Shown in pieces: positions 1 through 7,132 of a stretch of DNA of 64,000 nucleotides. The stretch spans positions 1 to 64,000 of the forward strand of contig JAFVAT010000027.1 of assembly GCA_017480385.1 (NCBI GenBank), written 5' to 3'. The stretch comes from Alphaproteobacteria bacterium. Lineage in GTDB: Bacteria; Pseudomonadota; Alphaproteobacteria; CAAGCB01; CAG-977. Below the pieces are notes generated by a model. That model worked only from the letters and a program-made list of their open reading frames with translations, did not search any database and was not told where the DNA came from. Position 1 is the stretch's first letter. The number at the start of each line of letters is the position of its first letter. The translations under genes and the position numbers were made by a program.

Positions 1-9
1 CTTAACAAT

Positions 10-441
10 ATTATATCGCATTTATATTTGAAAGGAAGCGATAACCACACCGAAGTGCTGGAGAGTTTGAAAAAAATTATATCGCATTTATATTGGAAAG
101 GAAGCGATAACTCGAAGGTGATTCAGTTAAAACAAGTCAAAATTATATCGCATTTATATTGGAAAGGAAGCGATAACATCTTTCAGGGCGCTGCAATTCC
201 GAAGTCGATTATATCGCATTTATATTGGAAAGGAAGCGATAACTCGTCCTGTGTTTAATCAGAACTTCTTAGAATTATATCGCATTTATATTGGAAAGGA
301 AGCGATAACATCTTTCAGGGCGCTGCAATTCCGAAGTCAATTATATCGCATTTATATTGGAAAGGAAGCGATAACTCGTCCTGTGTTTAATCAGAACTTC
401 TTAGAATTATATCGCATTTATATTGGAAAGGAACATATAGC
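10..441 (-). CRISPR. CRISPR array, type II-C-like repeats, 7 repeats and 6 spacers visible
   Basis: Thirty-six-base repeats start at 10, 76, 142, 208, 274, 340 and 406, separated by spacers of exactly 30 bases. The first repeat has one substitution and the last loses its final 8 bases (degenerate from about 434). Read on the minus strand the repeat begins GTTATCGCTTCC and ends GATATAAT. This resembles the Neisseria type II-C repeat, which starts GTTGTAGCTCCC and ends CTACAAT, so the minus strand is probably the crRNA strand. Spacers 3 and 5 differ by one base and spacers 4 and 6 are identical, so a two-spacer block was duplicated. The array may continue beyond the left edge. No cas gene is in the window. 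Confidence 0.96.
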
Positions 442-520
442 AAGGGCAGATGGCTGGCAAATACTCGGCTGCAGGAGCAACGGCATCAAGTCGGATAAAT
501 AATTGAAATCCTGTTTTTGA
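406..520 (+). ncRNA. Degenerate terminal repeat, possible tracrRNA anti-repeat
   Basis: The last repeat keeps 28 bases and then changes to CATATAGC. If read as RNA on the plus strand, it could pair with a crRNA repeat from the minus strand. AUAGC would pair with the crRNA start GUUAU as a 5-bp lower stem with one G-U. A 3x3 internal loop (CAU against CGC) follows, then a long perfect upper stem. This lower stem, bulge and upper stem layout is that of type II crRNA:tracrRNA duplexes, and AAGGGC follows directly, where tracrRNAs often have AAGGC. I see no clear promoter or terminator for it. It may simply be a decayed end repeat. Confidence 0.25.
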
Positions 521-1167
521 GTTTTCCACCCTCTGGATTGCCGCACTTCGCTCTCAAAGATGAAAACTGGACTGTCTACGGGCAGTTCCGGTTGTGGAAA
601 ATGCCTGTTCATGCTGAACGTAAATAGGGTTATTCTTTATCAATCAATCCCGGTTCTATCGCCTTTAACAACAATCATCGTTCCGGTGTTTACTCCTAAA
701 CGCAGCATCATGCCGAAAATGTGCTGTTTGATCGTGGATACGAATTTTATGCATTTGATACGTTGTCTCTTTATTCCTCAATTCTTGTGTCAGAAGATTC
801 AAAGCATTCATTTGCTGCGGCATTATGGGATATAATTTTTTATTTGATATTTTTTCTTCTTTCAATTGGATCCTTTAAAATGCATCTAAAAAGTGTGTTA
901 ATCAATATTGAAACACTAAAAGATTAATATGCTCTCTCCTCTTTGCCTATATACTCCTTGATCCCAATCCAACTTCTTTGAAAAAGATGAAAAAAATTTA
1001 ATAAGTTTTAAATTTGTCTTACAATACCAATCCTGTATTTTTCGTTTTTATGCAATTTAAGCACGATATAAAAAAATGCCGGCATAAAGTCTCCTGAGTC
1101 GTTATGTGAAAAGCGTTTTTATGTTTAGAATAAAATCGATAATTTTTTTTATTTTTGATTTTTTTTA
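442..1167. other. Gene-poor AT-rich stretch
   Basis: About 725 bases between the CRISPR array and the tRNA promoter hold no ORF that I can support. The open frames present are short, overlap each other on both strands, lack convincing ribosome-binding sites and have no recognisable domains. The right half is very AT-rich. It could hold decayed CRISPR-associated or leader sequence. Confidence 0.6.
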
Positions 1168-1196
1168 TTGACTCATTGATATAAAAAAAGCATATT
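1168..1196 (+). promoter_or_regulatory. Predicted promoter of tRNA-Ala
   Basis: TTGACT at 1168-1173, a 17-base spacer and CATATT at 1191-1196 resemble a sigma-70 promoter. The start point would fall a few bases before the tRNA 5' end at 1209. No other gene lies between it and the tRNA. Confidence 0.55.
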
Positions 1197-1208
1197 ACAG
1201 CCAGTTAT

Positions 1209-1284
1209 GGGGGTGTAGCTCAGCTGGGAGAGCGACGCGTTCGCAATGCGTAGGTCAGGAGTTCGATCCTCCTCATCTCCACCA
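1209..1284 (+). tRNA. tRNA-Ala (anticodon CGC), phage attachment site
   Basis: A full cloverleaf can be drawn: acceptor GGGGGTG with CATCTCC (two G-U pairs), D stem GCTC/GAGC, anticodon stem ACGCG/TGCGT with loop TTCGCAA, T arm AGGAG-TTCGATC-CTCCT, and encoded ACCA. Anticodon CGC reads GCG (alanine). From position 1240, inside the anticodon loop, the sequence is duplicated at the far end of the prophage. The 3' half here is therefore the copy supplied by the phage on integration, and the gene stays functional. Confidence 0.97.
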
Positions 1285-1324
1285 ATTCAAAAGCCTTGTA
1301 TCACGCCGGATACAAGGCTTTTTT
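1240..1324. other. attL core (tRNA 3' half plus terminator)
   Basis: Bases 1240-1314 are identical to 42624-42698, and one mismatch later the match continues through the T run to 1324/42708. The core covers the tRNA anticodon loop to CCA and the whole downstream terminator hairpin, so integration restores both tRNA and terminator. The integrase gene lies immediately inside this end, as usual. Confidence 0.95.
1289..1324 (+). terminator. Rho-independent terminator of tRNA-Ala
   Basis: A 14-bp perfect stem (1289-1302 with 1309-1322), a 6-base loop ACGCCG and a run of T end the tRNA transcript. The hairpin lies within the att core. The copy at the other end of the prophage carries one A-to-G change that leaves a G-U pair. 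Confidence 0.9.
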
Positions 1325-1390
1325 AGCGTCCGATTTTGAGATGTCCCAACTTGCTCTTTTTGACTCTTTTTTGTAGGTGTTTTTCCTGTT

Positions 1391-1411
1391 TTTTGCACAA
1401 AATTTGCACAA
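1391..1411. other. Putative integrase arm-type sites, left
   Basis: Two direct copies of TTTGCACAA start at 1392 and 1403, 11 bases apart, about 70 bases inside the attL core. A similar pair with the same 11-base spacing and orientation (42541 and 42552) lies about 75 bases inside attR. Paired direct repeats on both phage arms are what lambda-type integrases bind. Binding is inferred, not shown. Confidence 0.5.
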
Positions 1412-1452
1412 GATTCATTTTTTGTTCTTGTGTTTAGAAAATGACGAATCAT

Positions 1453-1481
1453 TAAGAAAAAAGCCCCGATTTTCAGGGCTA
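1453..1481 (-). terminator. Terminator of the integrase transcript
   Basis: On the minus strand AGCCC and GGGCT form a stem around an A-rich loop, followed by a run of T. The stem overlaps the integrase stop codon. It would end the leftward early operon before the att site. Confidence 0.6.
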
Positions 1482-2525
1482 TTTTGTTTCTTCAAAGACG
1501 TCTTTTAAGGCTTGTCGTTTTTCGTCGTCAAGGATATGAGCATATTTAAGTGTTGTCGCTATGTTGGCGTGACCGAGAATTTCTTTTGTTATTTTAAGGT
1601 TTTTCGTCTTCTTTAAAATCCACGTTGCCGCTGTGTGTCTGAGCGTGTGAAAATTGATATACGGCAAACCGGAGCGTTTAAACAAGTTTCGCCATGCCGT
1701 CTTTATCGATTGAATAGGACGACCTTTATATGTAAAGACAAATTCATTTGTTTTAGGTTGAACTTCTATAATCCGGCGTAGCGAGTCAATCATCGGAACG
1801 GTAAAAACTTTTCCGCCGAGCGTTCCTCTGTCTTTAACAAGAACGGTAATACAAGAGTTCCCGAAGTCGATATCGGACCATTTCAGATTTAGTATGTTTC
1901 CAAGCCGCAAGCCGGTATAAAGCGCGGTATAAATGATCGGTTTGATATGATCGGGCGCGGCATTGATAATATTTTGCGCATCGTTCCACGTTTTAAGATA
2001 CTTCACGTTTTCCGACGGTTCACGCATCATAAATTTACGGATTTTTACATAAACCGTTTTTACTTTCCATTTGTCCCGCGCCATATTGACAACGGCGGAG
2101 ATGATCGCCAGTTCACGGTTAAGCGTTCCGGCTTTGACGGTTTTGCTTCGCATATTAACGTAATCTGAAAGCCGTTCTTCCGTTATTTCAGAAAGATAAT
2201 TACAACCCAAAACGGAGGAAATTTGAGAAAGTCGAGTCAAAAGATTGTTCGGTTTTGATTGATACCGCCCGCTTTCTTCAAAATACCGTCCGAAAGCGGC
2301 ATCAACGGTCATATCTTCTAACTCGCCTTTTTCTTTGCGTTCCGCCTTCTGTTGCAATTCACTGATTCGTTTAAGGCAATACTGCTCCGCTTTTCTTCTG
2401 TCCGTTGCGCCAGTAGTTTCTCTAAGCTGTATTCTTTGCCCGCCGACAGTTCGGAACGAGAAATATGCGTGGTAGGTCTTGCCTCTGAGGTAAAGTCTGT
2501 ATGGTGCGTCAGCGTGTTTAACCAT
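1479..2525 (-). CDS. int: Phage tyrosine integrase
   Basis: A 348-residue tyrosine recombinase that would integrate and excise the prophage at the tRNA-Ala site. The N-terminal part (about 1-65) looks like an arm-binding domain and residues 70-160 like a SAM-like core-binding domain. The catalytic domain shows R207 (TGLRLGNIL), the HxLR box H293-R296 (FHTLRHT), H319 (LGHANIATT) and the nucleophile Y328 (KYAHI). The start is supported by AGGAG 8-9 bases upstream, which lies inside the overlapping upstream gene. It is the last gene of the leftward early operon and ends on a terminator. Family assignment is secure. Confidence 0.97.
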   Translation of the reverse strand: MVKHADAPYRLYLRGKTYHAYFSFRTVGGQRIQLRETTGATDRRKAEQYCLKRISELQQKAERKEKGELEDMTVDAAFGRYFEESGRYQSKPNNLLTRLSQISSVLGCNYLSEITEERLSDYVNMRSKTVKAGTLNRELAIISAVVNMARDKWKVKTVYVKIRKFMMREPSENVKYLKTWNDAQNIINAAPDHIKPIIYTALYTGLRLGNILNLKWSDIDFGNSCITVLVKDRGTLGGKVFTVPMIDSLRRIIEVQPKTNEFVFTYKGRPIQSIKTAWRNLFKRSGLPYINFHTLRHTAATWILKKTKNLKITKEILGHANIATTLKYAHILDDEKRQALKDVFEETK

Positions 2526-2674
2526 CTTTCCAACTCCTGAACCGTGAAATATTTTCGGCCGTCTATTTCCTTAAAACCGATTTCTTTTTCCTTTAATGCT
2601 TTTTCAAAAAGCTTCTTTCCGCAGCCGAGGTAACGTATCGCCGCGGATTTGCTGAGCAGTTTTCTTTCCGTCAT
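2318..2674 (-). CDS. Putative excisionase / MerR-like HTH protein
   Basis: A small DNA-binding protein of about 118 residues starting at MTERKLLSKSAA. The first 50 residues look like the winged-helix or HTH_17 fold of excisionases: an AAIRYLG helix, then DGRKYFTVQELERWL. Position directly upstream of int fits an Xis that sets the direction of recombination. The frame overlaps the start of int by 208 bases, and the C-terminal half, inside the int coding region, is basic and low in structure, so much of it may be a passenger of the overlap. An upstream Met (2725) is open but overlaps the HNH gene further. Function is inferred from fold and place. Confidence 0.6.
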   Translation of the reverse strand: MTERKLLSKSAAIRYLGCGKKLFEKALKEKEIGFKEIDGRKYFTVQELERWLNTLTHHTDFTSEARPTTHISRSELSAGKEYSLEKLLAQRTEEKRSSIALNESVNCNRRRNAKKKAS

Positions 2675-2960
2675 TTTGTTTCCTCCGTGTTTTTTTTGCG
2701 TTTCTGATATGTTTTCCGAGATCAAGCCTTAGATGGCACTTTTGACATAAGACAATCAGATTTGGATATTGATTGTCCTCCGGCGTTCCCTCTAAATGTT
2801 CGATATGATGAACGGTTAAAACGACTTTTGATCCGGTGCGCGGATTCGGTTTTCCGTGTTCCGCGTCGCAAAGTTCGCATTTCCACCCGACGGCCTCTTT
2901 CCGTTCGCGGCTGATTTCGCGCCAGTTCGCCGGATAACGTGATTTGTTGATGATCGGCAT
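2604..2960 (-). CDS. HNH endonuclease
   Basis: A 118-residue HNH nuclease. The start MPIINKSRYP is chosen because AGGAG lies 9 bases upstream. Visible features are a first Cys pair (CELC), the HHIEHL core with catalytic His, the Asn-containing segment YPNLIVLCQKC and a second Cys pair, the usual zinc-stabilised beta-beta-alpha metal fold. In phages such proteins nick DNA during packaging or act as homing nucleases. Here it sits far from the terminase, next to a broken methylase, so a mobile or homing role is possible. Its 3' end overlaps the putative excisionase by about 70 bases, and its ribosome-binding site coincides with the stop of the methylase fragment. Confidence 0.85.
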   Translation of the reverse strand: MPIINKSRYPANWREISRERKEAVGWKCELCDAEHGKPNPRTGSKVVLTVHHIEHLEGTPEDNQYPNLIVLCQKCHLRLDLGKHIRNAKKTRRKQNDGKKTAQQIRGDTLPRLRKEAF

Positions 2961-2973
2961 TACGTCTTTTCTC

Positions 2974-3186
2974 CTATGCAATTTTAATATTTTCTTCAAT
3001 GCCGTAATGCCGTGTTTGCGGGTGATTCATTTCGTGCATCGAGACGGCCTCCGGATCGTGATTGACGGCAATATCGACATATCGACCGGTAGCTTGTTCT
3101 ATTCCGGTTGATGCGCCTCCGCCACCGGCAAAAAGGTCAACAATCAGGTCATCGTTCAGGTTGAAGTAAAACTGACGGCTTAACAT
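2974..3186 (-). pseudogene. N-terminal fragment of a C5-cytosine DNA methyltransferase
   Basis: Only 70 residues remain of an enzyme family that is usually over 300 long. The SAM-binding motif I (DLFAGGGGASTGIE) and the motif II acidic region (NHDPEAVSMHEMNHP) are present. The catalytic Pro-Cys motif and the target recognition domain are missing. The frame ends at a TAG that is part of the ribosome-binding site of the HNH gene, so the deletion joint is clean. The fragment cannot methylate DNA. It may be a relic of a lost anti-restriction methylase, or a retained SAM-binding stub. Confidence 0.8.
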
Positions 3187-3199
3187 TCTTCACCGCCTT

Positions 3200-3748
3200 T
3201 CAATGCCTTGTAGTAATCTTCCGCCGTTTTATAAACGCCGCGTTTTCGTGTATGTTTCCGATCACATTAACTGCCATAAAACTGTTTTCCATGCAAAAAT
3301 TCGGATCGGTAAAATCGCGATATTCACCTTCGATCGTCTTGAACCTTAAAGTGCCGCAATAAAAAACAACCCAACAGCGAATTATATCAAGAGAAAAACT
3401 GTTCCCGTCGTAATGTTCAAAAGGAGCTTCTAAAATATCCCCTTCAAAAATCAACTTTCCGTTTTCGTCTTTCAGTCCTGTGCATTGTTCGATAACAGAG
3501 GGGACGAATAAATACCAGTCGTCCTCCCAACTGTTGAACTCGTCTTCTTCAATCCTTCTGATCTCTTTTTCCGAAAAGCACTGTTCGCGAAGCTGCTTTT
3601 CTAAATCATCTCGGCCTATGCCGCAATCAAGGTCTTTATAAAGCGAAACGTCATACAGATAAAACGATTTATTGTATTCGTTCCCGTCTTCGTCATAGAA
3701 TACAGCGTCCTTCAAAAAGGCTCTGAAACTCAATCTTTCGTTTGCCAT
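3200..3748 (-). CDS. YopX-family phage protein
   Basis: A 182-residue protein. The C-terminal half has the YopX signature: a TGLKDENGKLIFEGDIL stretch, a beta-rich core, then NVIGNIHEN near the end. YopX proteins are common in early regions of temperate phages and their function is not established. The N-terminal 90 residues are acidic and less conserved. AAGGA lies upstream of the chosen ATG, and the start overlaps the preceding gene by 56 bases. Confidence 0.8.
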   Translation of the reverse strand: MANERLSFRAFLKDAVFYDEDGNEYNKSFYLYDVSLYKDLDCGIGRDDLEKQLREQCFSEKEIRRIEEDEFNSWEDDWYLFVPSVIEQCTGLKDENGKLIFEGDILEAPFEHYDGNSFSLDIIRCWVVFYCGTLRFKTIEGEYRDFTDPNFCMENSFMAVNVIGNIHENAAFIKRRKITTRH

Positions 3749-3998
3749 TGTGTTTTTTCCTTTCTTTGATTTTCACCCAAATTTCTCCGTTGATTTGGGC
3801 CAGGCGTAAGGCCGTCTGATCTTTTGTTTTCCGCTTAAAGTCCAAGTCGGACAGTTTCAAGCGCGGTTTAAATCTCTTGTTGTGTTGGGAGAGCAACCGC
3901 CGGTTTAATTCGATAAGGTTTTTGATTTCTTTATCCCAACCGCTTTTAGGTTCAAATCTGGCGGCGAAATATCCCATTCCAAAAGAGCAATCAATCAT
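3693..3998 (-). CDS. Hypothetical early phage protein
   Basis: A 101-residue, strongly basic protein (many Lys and Arg after residue 30) that I do not recognise. It lies between ssb and the YopX gene in the leftward operon, starting 12 bases after the ssb stop and overlapping YopX. A nucleic-acid-binding role would suit the charge and the neighbourhood, but nothing in the sequence proves it. Confidence 0.65.
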   Translation of the reverse strand: MIDCSFGMGYFAARFEPKSGWDKEIKNLIELNRRLLSQHNKRFKPRLKLSDLDFKRKTKDQTALRLAQINGEIWVKIKERKKHNGKRKIEFQSLFEGRCIL

Positions 3999-4010
3999 CT
4001 TTCCGCCCTA

Positions 4011-4484
4011 TCAAAACGGGATTTCGTCGTTTAAGTCGCCGTCTTTGGCGCGTTGGTAATCGGCTGTCGTAAAGCCTGTTGTCTTGTCGTCGTAATCGTC
4101 AGCCGTTGCCGGTGGCGGGAAAGAGTCCGCTTTATCTCTGCTGTCAAGCAGGACGAGTTCTCCGTTATATGCGCCCAACACAACCTCCGTTGTGTAGCGT
4201 TCCGCCCCGTCGCTGTTCGTGTATTTCCGTGTTTTCATCTGGCCGGACAAATACAGCTTCGAGCCTTTTTTAACGTATTGTTCGACGATGCCGACAAGGT
4301 TCTGGTTGAAAATGACAACGCGGTGCCATTCCGTTTTCTCCTGCCGTTCTCCGTCTTTGTCCTTCCACGTTTCAGAGGTGGCAAGGGATAAATTGACGAT
4401 TTTCCTGCCGTCGGCGGACTGCCGGACTTCCGGATCCTTTCCGACGTTTCCCAGCAGAATCACCTTGTTTATGCTTCCCGCCAT
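4011..4484 (-). CDS. ssb: Single-stranded DNA-binding protein
   Basis: A 157-residue SSB. The OB fold covers about residues 4-110 and starts with the typical NKVILLGNVGKDPEVR, followed by EWHRVVIF and KGSKLYLSGQMKTRKY. A short acidic linker leads to the C-terminal tip DLNDEIPF, which in this family recruits recombination and replication partners. It protects single strands and fits the RecT/exonuclease module in the same operon. Length and ends are normal for the family. Confidence 0.97.
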   Translation of the reverse strand: MAGSINKVILLGNVGKDPEVRQSADGRKIVNLSLATSETWKDKDGERQEKTEWHRVVIFNQNLVGIVEQYVKKGSKLYLSGQMKTRKYTNSDGAERYTTEVVLGAYNGELVLLDSRDKADSFPPPATADDYDDKTTGFTTADYQRAKDGDLNDEIPF

Positions 4485-4487
4485 TGT

Positions 4488-4649
4488 CTAAACCTTGCCT
4501 GCCGTATTGTTTAAAAAGTTCAAATAATCCTGTTTCAGCCGGCGGTTTTCCAGATAAGCGTTAAAGGCTTTTGCCTGAACTCTGCCACCATTCGCGACGC
4601 CGAACAGATAAACGAAAATAGTCAATGCCGTTAAAAGTAACGCTGCCAT
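4488..4649 (-). CDS. Small membrane-anchored phage protein (53 aa)
   Basis: A 53-residue ORF with GGAGG 4-5 bases upstream of ATG, placed tightly between the DUF1351 gene and ssb. Residues 2-20 form one hydrophobic helix (MAALLLTALTIFVYLFGVA) and the rest is a polar, basic tail. The stop codon lies 4 bases before the ssb start. I do not recognise it. A single-pass inner membrane protein is the only supported statement. Confidence 0.65.
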   Translation of the reverse strand: MAALLLTALTIFVYLFGVANGGRVQAKAFNAYLENRRLKQDYLNFLNNTAGKV

Positions 4650-4662
4650 GTTTCCTCCTTTA

Positions 4663-5508
4663 TTATTTTACCTTTCCATATTTCATGCTGTTTTCTTTCA
4701 GGAACGCTTGCAGCTTCAAGAGCTGTTCTTTCGTTCCCCAAACACGGAAGTCAACCTGAATGACCGGCGTTTCTTCCGCCGTTTCCGAGACCGGAATTTG
4801 AGCCGGTTCATCTTCCGGTTTATAAATCGGACTTTGAACGATTGCCGGGGCCGCCTTTTCCTCCTGCCGCTTCTTTGCTTCCGCTGTGGCTTTAATTTCT
4901 TTCGCTTTCGCAATAGCGGCGTTGATGTCGTAGCGGGATTTATAAAAATCAATGACAGCCGGTTCGTTCGCGCCGAGTTCAAGTGCGGCTATGGAGTTCA
5001 AGTCTTTCTTTATTTTTTCCAGAACGTCTTGCAAAAGCCCTTCCGCCGCTTTTTCGTTGACGGAAGCGTTCAGCATTTCTTTTTTGAGCAAGATCGCTTT
5101 TTCAAAAGGAAGAACGGAAATATAAAAATCATAGCCGTTCCACAAGAAATCGTAAAATTTCCGCAGAGCCGCAAGACGTTCTTCCTTTTTCCTTTCTTCG
5201 TATGCTTTGACCTGCTTGTCTATTTCGTTCAGCGGGAAGTCAATCAGGCCCGTTAAGACTTTGACCTGTTCGGCAAAGGCTTCATAGGGAATCATTGCGC
5301 GCTTTTTGATTTCCTTCCTCTTTGTTTCCAAAGCGTCCCGGAACTTATTAAGCGCGGCGCGGTCTGCTTTCGCGTCCTTGATCGTCGCGTCCGTATAGAC
5401 AAGTCCGCGATACTTTTCCAGAGCTTCTCCGATTTCAGCTTTCAATTCGTCAAAATTAAAAGTGATCGACTGCATCTCCGGTTCTTTTACAATCAATTCC
5501 ATCGCCAT
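4663..5508 (-). CDS. DUF1351 phage recombination-module protein
   Basis: A 281-residue protein of the DUF1351 type. Residues 15-130 form long charged helices (EALEKYRGLVYTDATIKDAK, then a Lys/Glu-rich coiled coil). A Pro/Glu-rich linker at about 215-240 leads to a small C-terminal domain (VDFRVWGTKEQLLKLQAFLKENSM) of the kind seen at the end of many such proteins. In other phages it lies beside recT and an exonuclease, as here, and probably assists them, but its activity is not established. GGAG stands 8 bases before the start. Confidence 0.8.
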   Translation of the reverse strand: MAMELIVKEPEMQSITFNFDELKAEIGEALEKYRGLVYTDATIKDAKADRAALNKFRDALETKRKEIKKRAMIPYEAFAEQVKVLTGLIDFPLNEIDKQVKAYEERKKEERLAALRKFYDFLWNGYDFYISVLPFEKAILLKKEMLNASVNEKAAEGLLQDVLEKIKKDLNSIAALELGANEPAVIDFYKSRYDINAAIAKAKEIKATAEAKKRQEEKAAPAIVQSPIYKPEDEPAQIPVSETAEETPVIQVDFRVWGTKEQLLKLQAFLKENSMKYGKVK

Positions 5509-5523
5509 AATCTATTCTCCTTA

Positions 5524-6429
5524 TCAGGCAACAGCGGCGTCAAACGGATCGTCGTCGTCTGCGTCGTTCGCCGGTGTTTGTTCGGGTTCTTTTATTTGTG
5601 ATTTTTCGGGCGCGGGAACGGTTGCCGGGGCTTCTTCAACGTCGATATATTCCGCCGTTCCGTCTTCTTTAATCAAAGCTTCGTCAGCCTCATACGCCTT
5701 TTGCAGATCAACCGACATAACGCCCCATTTGCTGATCAGTTGCCGGAGCATTGTCTTGTATGCCATAGCGTCAAAGTCCTTATACCAGAAAGAGGAATAC
5801 TTCCACATATCCTTTTCCGGGATCCGACCGGCGAGAAGTTCTTTGTATTTTTCCTTTGAGAACGCTTTGGAAAATCTGTCGGCATGGCATAGCATTTTAG
5901 ATTTCGGCCAATAAATAGCCTTGCGGAAGCCGGAAGTATATTCGAACATCGCGTAGTAGCCGATTGTTTCTTTGGCTTCCCGTTCTTCAAAGTCGTCGAT
6001 CAGATTGACTTCAATGTCTTCGTTCAACGGGTCAAAACGGACAAGCTCTCCGTCCTTGATCGCGATCACGTTTATTTTGCGGTAATAACCGGAACGAATA
6101 GCAAGCTGAATATAACCTTTATAGCCAAGTTGGAACTGAGCCTGCTTAACTTTAATGTCGCCAACTTTTCTTTCATACGGGACCATATAATACTGCCCCA
6201 GTTGTGGGGACGGCGACAGCTTCAGCCCTTCGCCCAAAAACGCGGCGGAAAGAATTGTCGCCGGTTCGCATTCCTGCAAAGCCGGATTAGCGGACACAGC
6301 CGAAACAATGGAAGTCATAAAGCTTTGCGCGTTCCTTCCGACCACTTCGTTGATGCGGGCTTTGATGTTCGGCGCGGTCATATAAGTTGAAAAAGTCTTT
6401 TTTTGATTTTGAACAAGTGAGTTTCCCAT
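5524..6429 (-). CDS. recT: RecT single-strand annealing protein
   Basis: A 301-residue RecT homologue that anneals complementary strands during phage recombination and end repair. Characteristic stretches are ANPALQECEPATILSAAFLGE, the LSPSPQLGQYYMVPY block, the LGYKGYIQLAIRSG motif and the conserved aromatic region WYKDFDAMAYKTMLRQLI. The last 60 residues are acidic and probably disordered. It follows the YqaJ exonuclease by 12 bases, forming the usual exonuclease plus annealase pair. AAGGAG supports the start. Confidence 0.96.
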   Translation of the reverse strand: MGNSLVQNQKKTFSTYMTAPNIKARINEVVGRNAQSFMTSIVSAVSANPALQECEPATILSAAFLGEGLKLSPSPQLGQYYMVPYERKVGDIKVKQAQFQLGYKGYIQLAIRSGYYRKINVIAIKDGELVRFDPLNEDIEVNLIDDFEEREAKETIGYYAMFEYTSGFRKAIYWPKSKMLCHADRFSKAFSKEKYKELLAGRIPEKDMWKYSSFWYKDFDAMAYKTMLRQLISKWGVMSVDLQKAYEADEALIKEDGTAEYIDVEEAPATVPAPEKSQIKEPEQTPANDADDDDPFDAAVA

Positions 6430-6441
6430 TGTGTTTTCTCC

Positions 6442-7077
6442 TTAAATTTGGGGTAAGATCAGCGGCGGGCAAACGTCTTTTTCAACGTATTCCTGCCAAA
6501 ATTCGATTTCTTTCTGCCGTAAGAAAGAGATGTCTTCGGCGCATCGCTTTGCGTCAAAGAAATATTGCCGCGTCGTCAGCGTCGGCACGTCGTCCTTATA
6601 GTGCTTGATTTGCGCTTTCAGGATCGCAAAGTCCCAACCGGTCACAGACAAATAGTGTATGACTTGGCAATAATAATTATCCGGTACTTGATTGTCCCAT
6701 TTGTCCCAATCGGTGGCGCGGCGGATTTCCGTCGTCTTGATTTCCAGAACGCCTTTCCGCCCCGTTTCCCGCTCAATCAGGCGACCGTCCAACGACGCAA
6801 GCAGGAACGGGTGTTTGTTGTGGCGGAGTATGTCAAAATCAACGTGTTTAACGTCATACTGCGGGTTGTCCAAAGCGAACAGAGAGATAAGATAACCTTC
6901 CGCAGCTATGCCGTATTTGACAACTTCTTTATCGGAGATGTCTTCCTGTTTTTTCCGTCCCGTCTTGATTTGCCATAAATCGACGTTCGACATCCACGGA
7001 TTGCGCCCGATCACGGCGGCGGCATCAGAGCCGCCTATACCAAAGCCGCGTTTTCTGAGCCATTCTTTCCGTTCCAT
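6442..7077 (-). CDS. YqaJ-type viral recombinase exonuclease
   Basis: A 211-residue lambda-exonuclease-like nuclease. The family motifs are visible: GIGGSDAAAVIGRNPW near the N-terminus, an Asp in ASLDGR (about 115), the catalytic pair GVLEIKTTE (about 128-136) and a Gln-containing helix CQVIHYLSVTGW. It would resect double-stranded ends to give substrate for RecT, encoded just downstream. Length is typical. Confidence 0.93.
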   Translation of the reverse strand: MERKEWLRKRGFGIGGSDAAAVIGRNPWMSNVDLWQIKTGRKKQEDISDKEVVKYGIAAEGYLISLFALDNPQYDVKHVDFDILRHNKHPFLLASLDGRLIERETGRKGVLEIKTTEIRRATDWDKWDNQVPDNYYCQVIHYLSVTGWDFAILKAQIKHYKDDVPTLTTRQYFFDAKRCAEDISFLRQKEIEFWQEYVEKDVCPPLILPQI

Positions 7078-7132
7078 TATGCCTGCACCTTTCTTCTCTG
7101 CTGTTCTTGGCGGGCGTTCAAAAAAATCTTAT

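Noticed and set aside
28-502. Two open frames running through the CRISPR array
   Set aside because: They only translate the repeat unit (ISHLYWKGSDN and RIYIGKEAI patterns) and exist because repeat plus spacer is 66 bases, a multiple of three.
560-927. Short overlapping ORFs between array and tRNA
   Set aside because: No ribosome-binding site, no domain, mutually overlapping on both strands, AT-rich composition.
2675-2725. Longer N-terminus for the excisionase-like protein
   Set aside because: The extra 17 residues overlap the HNH gene, and the ATG at 2674 directly precedes the conserved HTH part.
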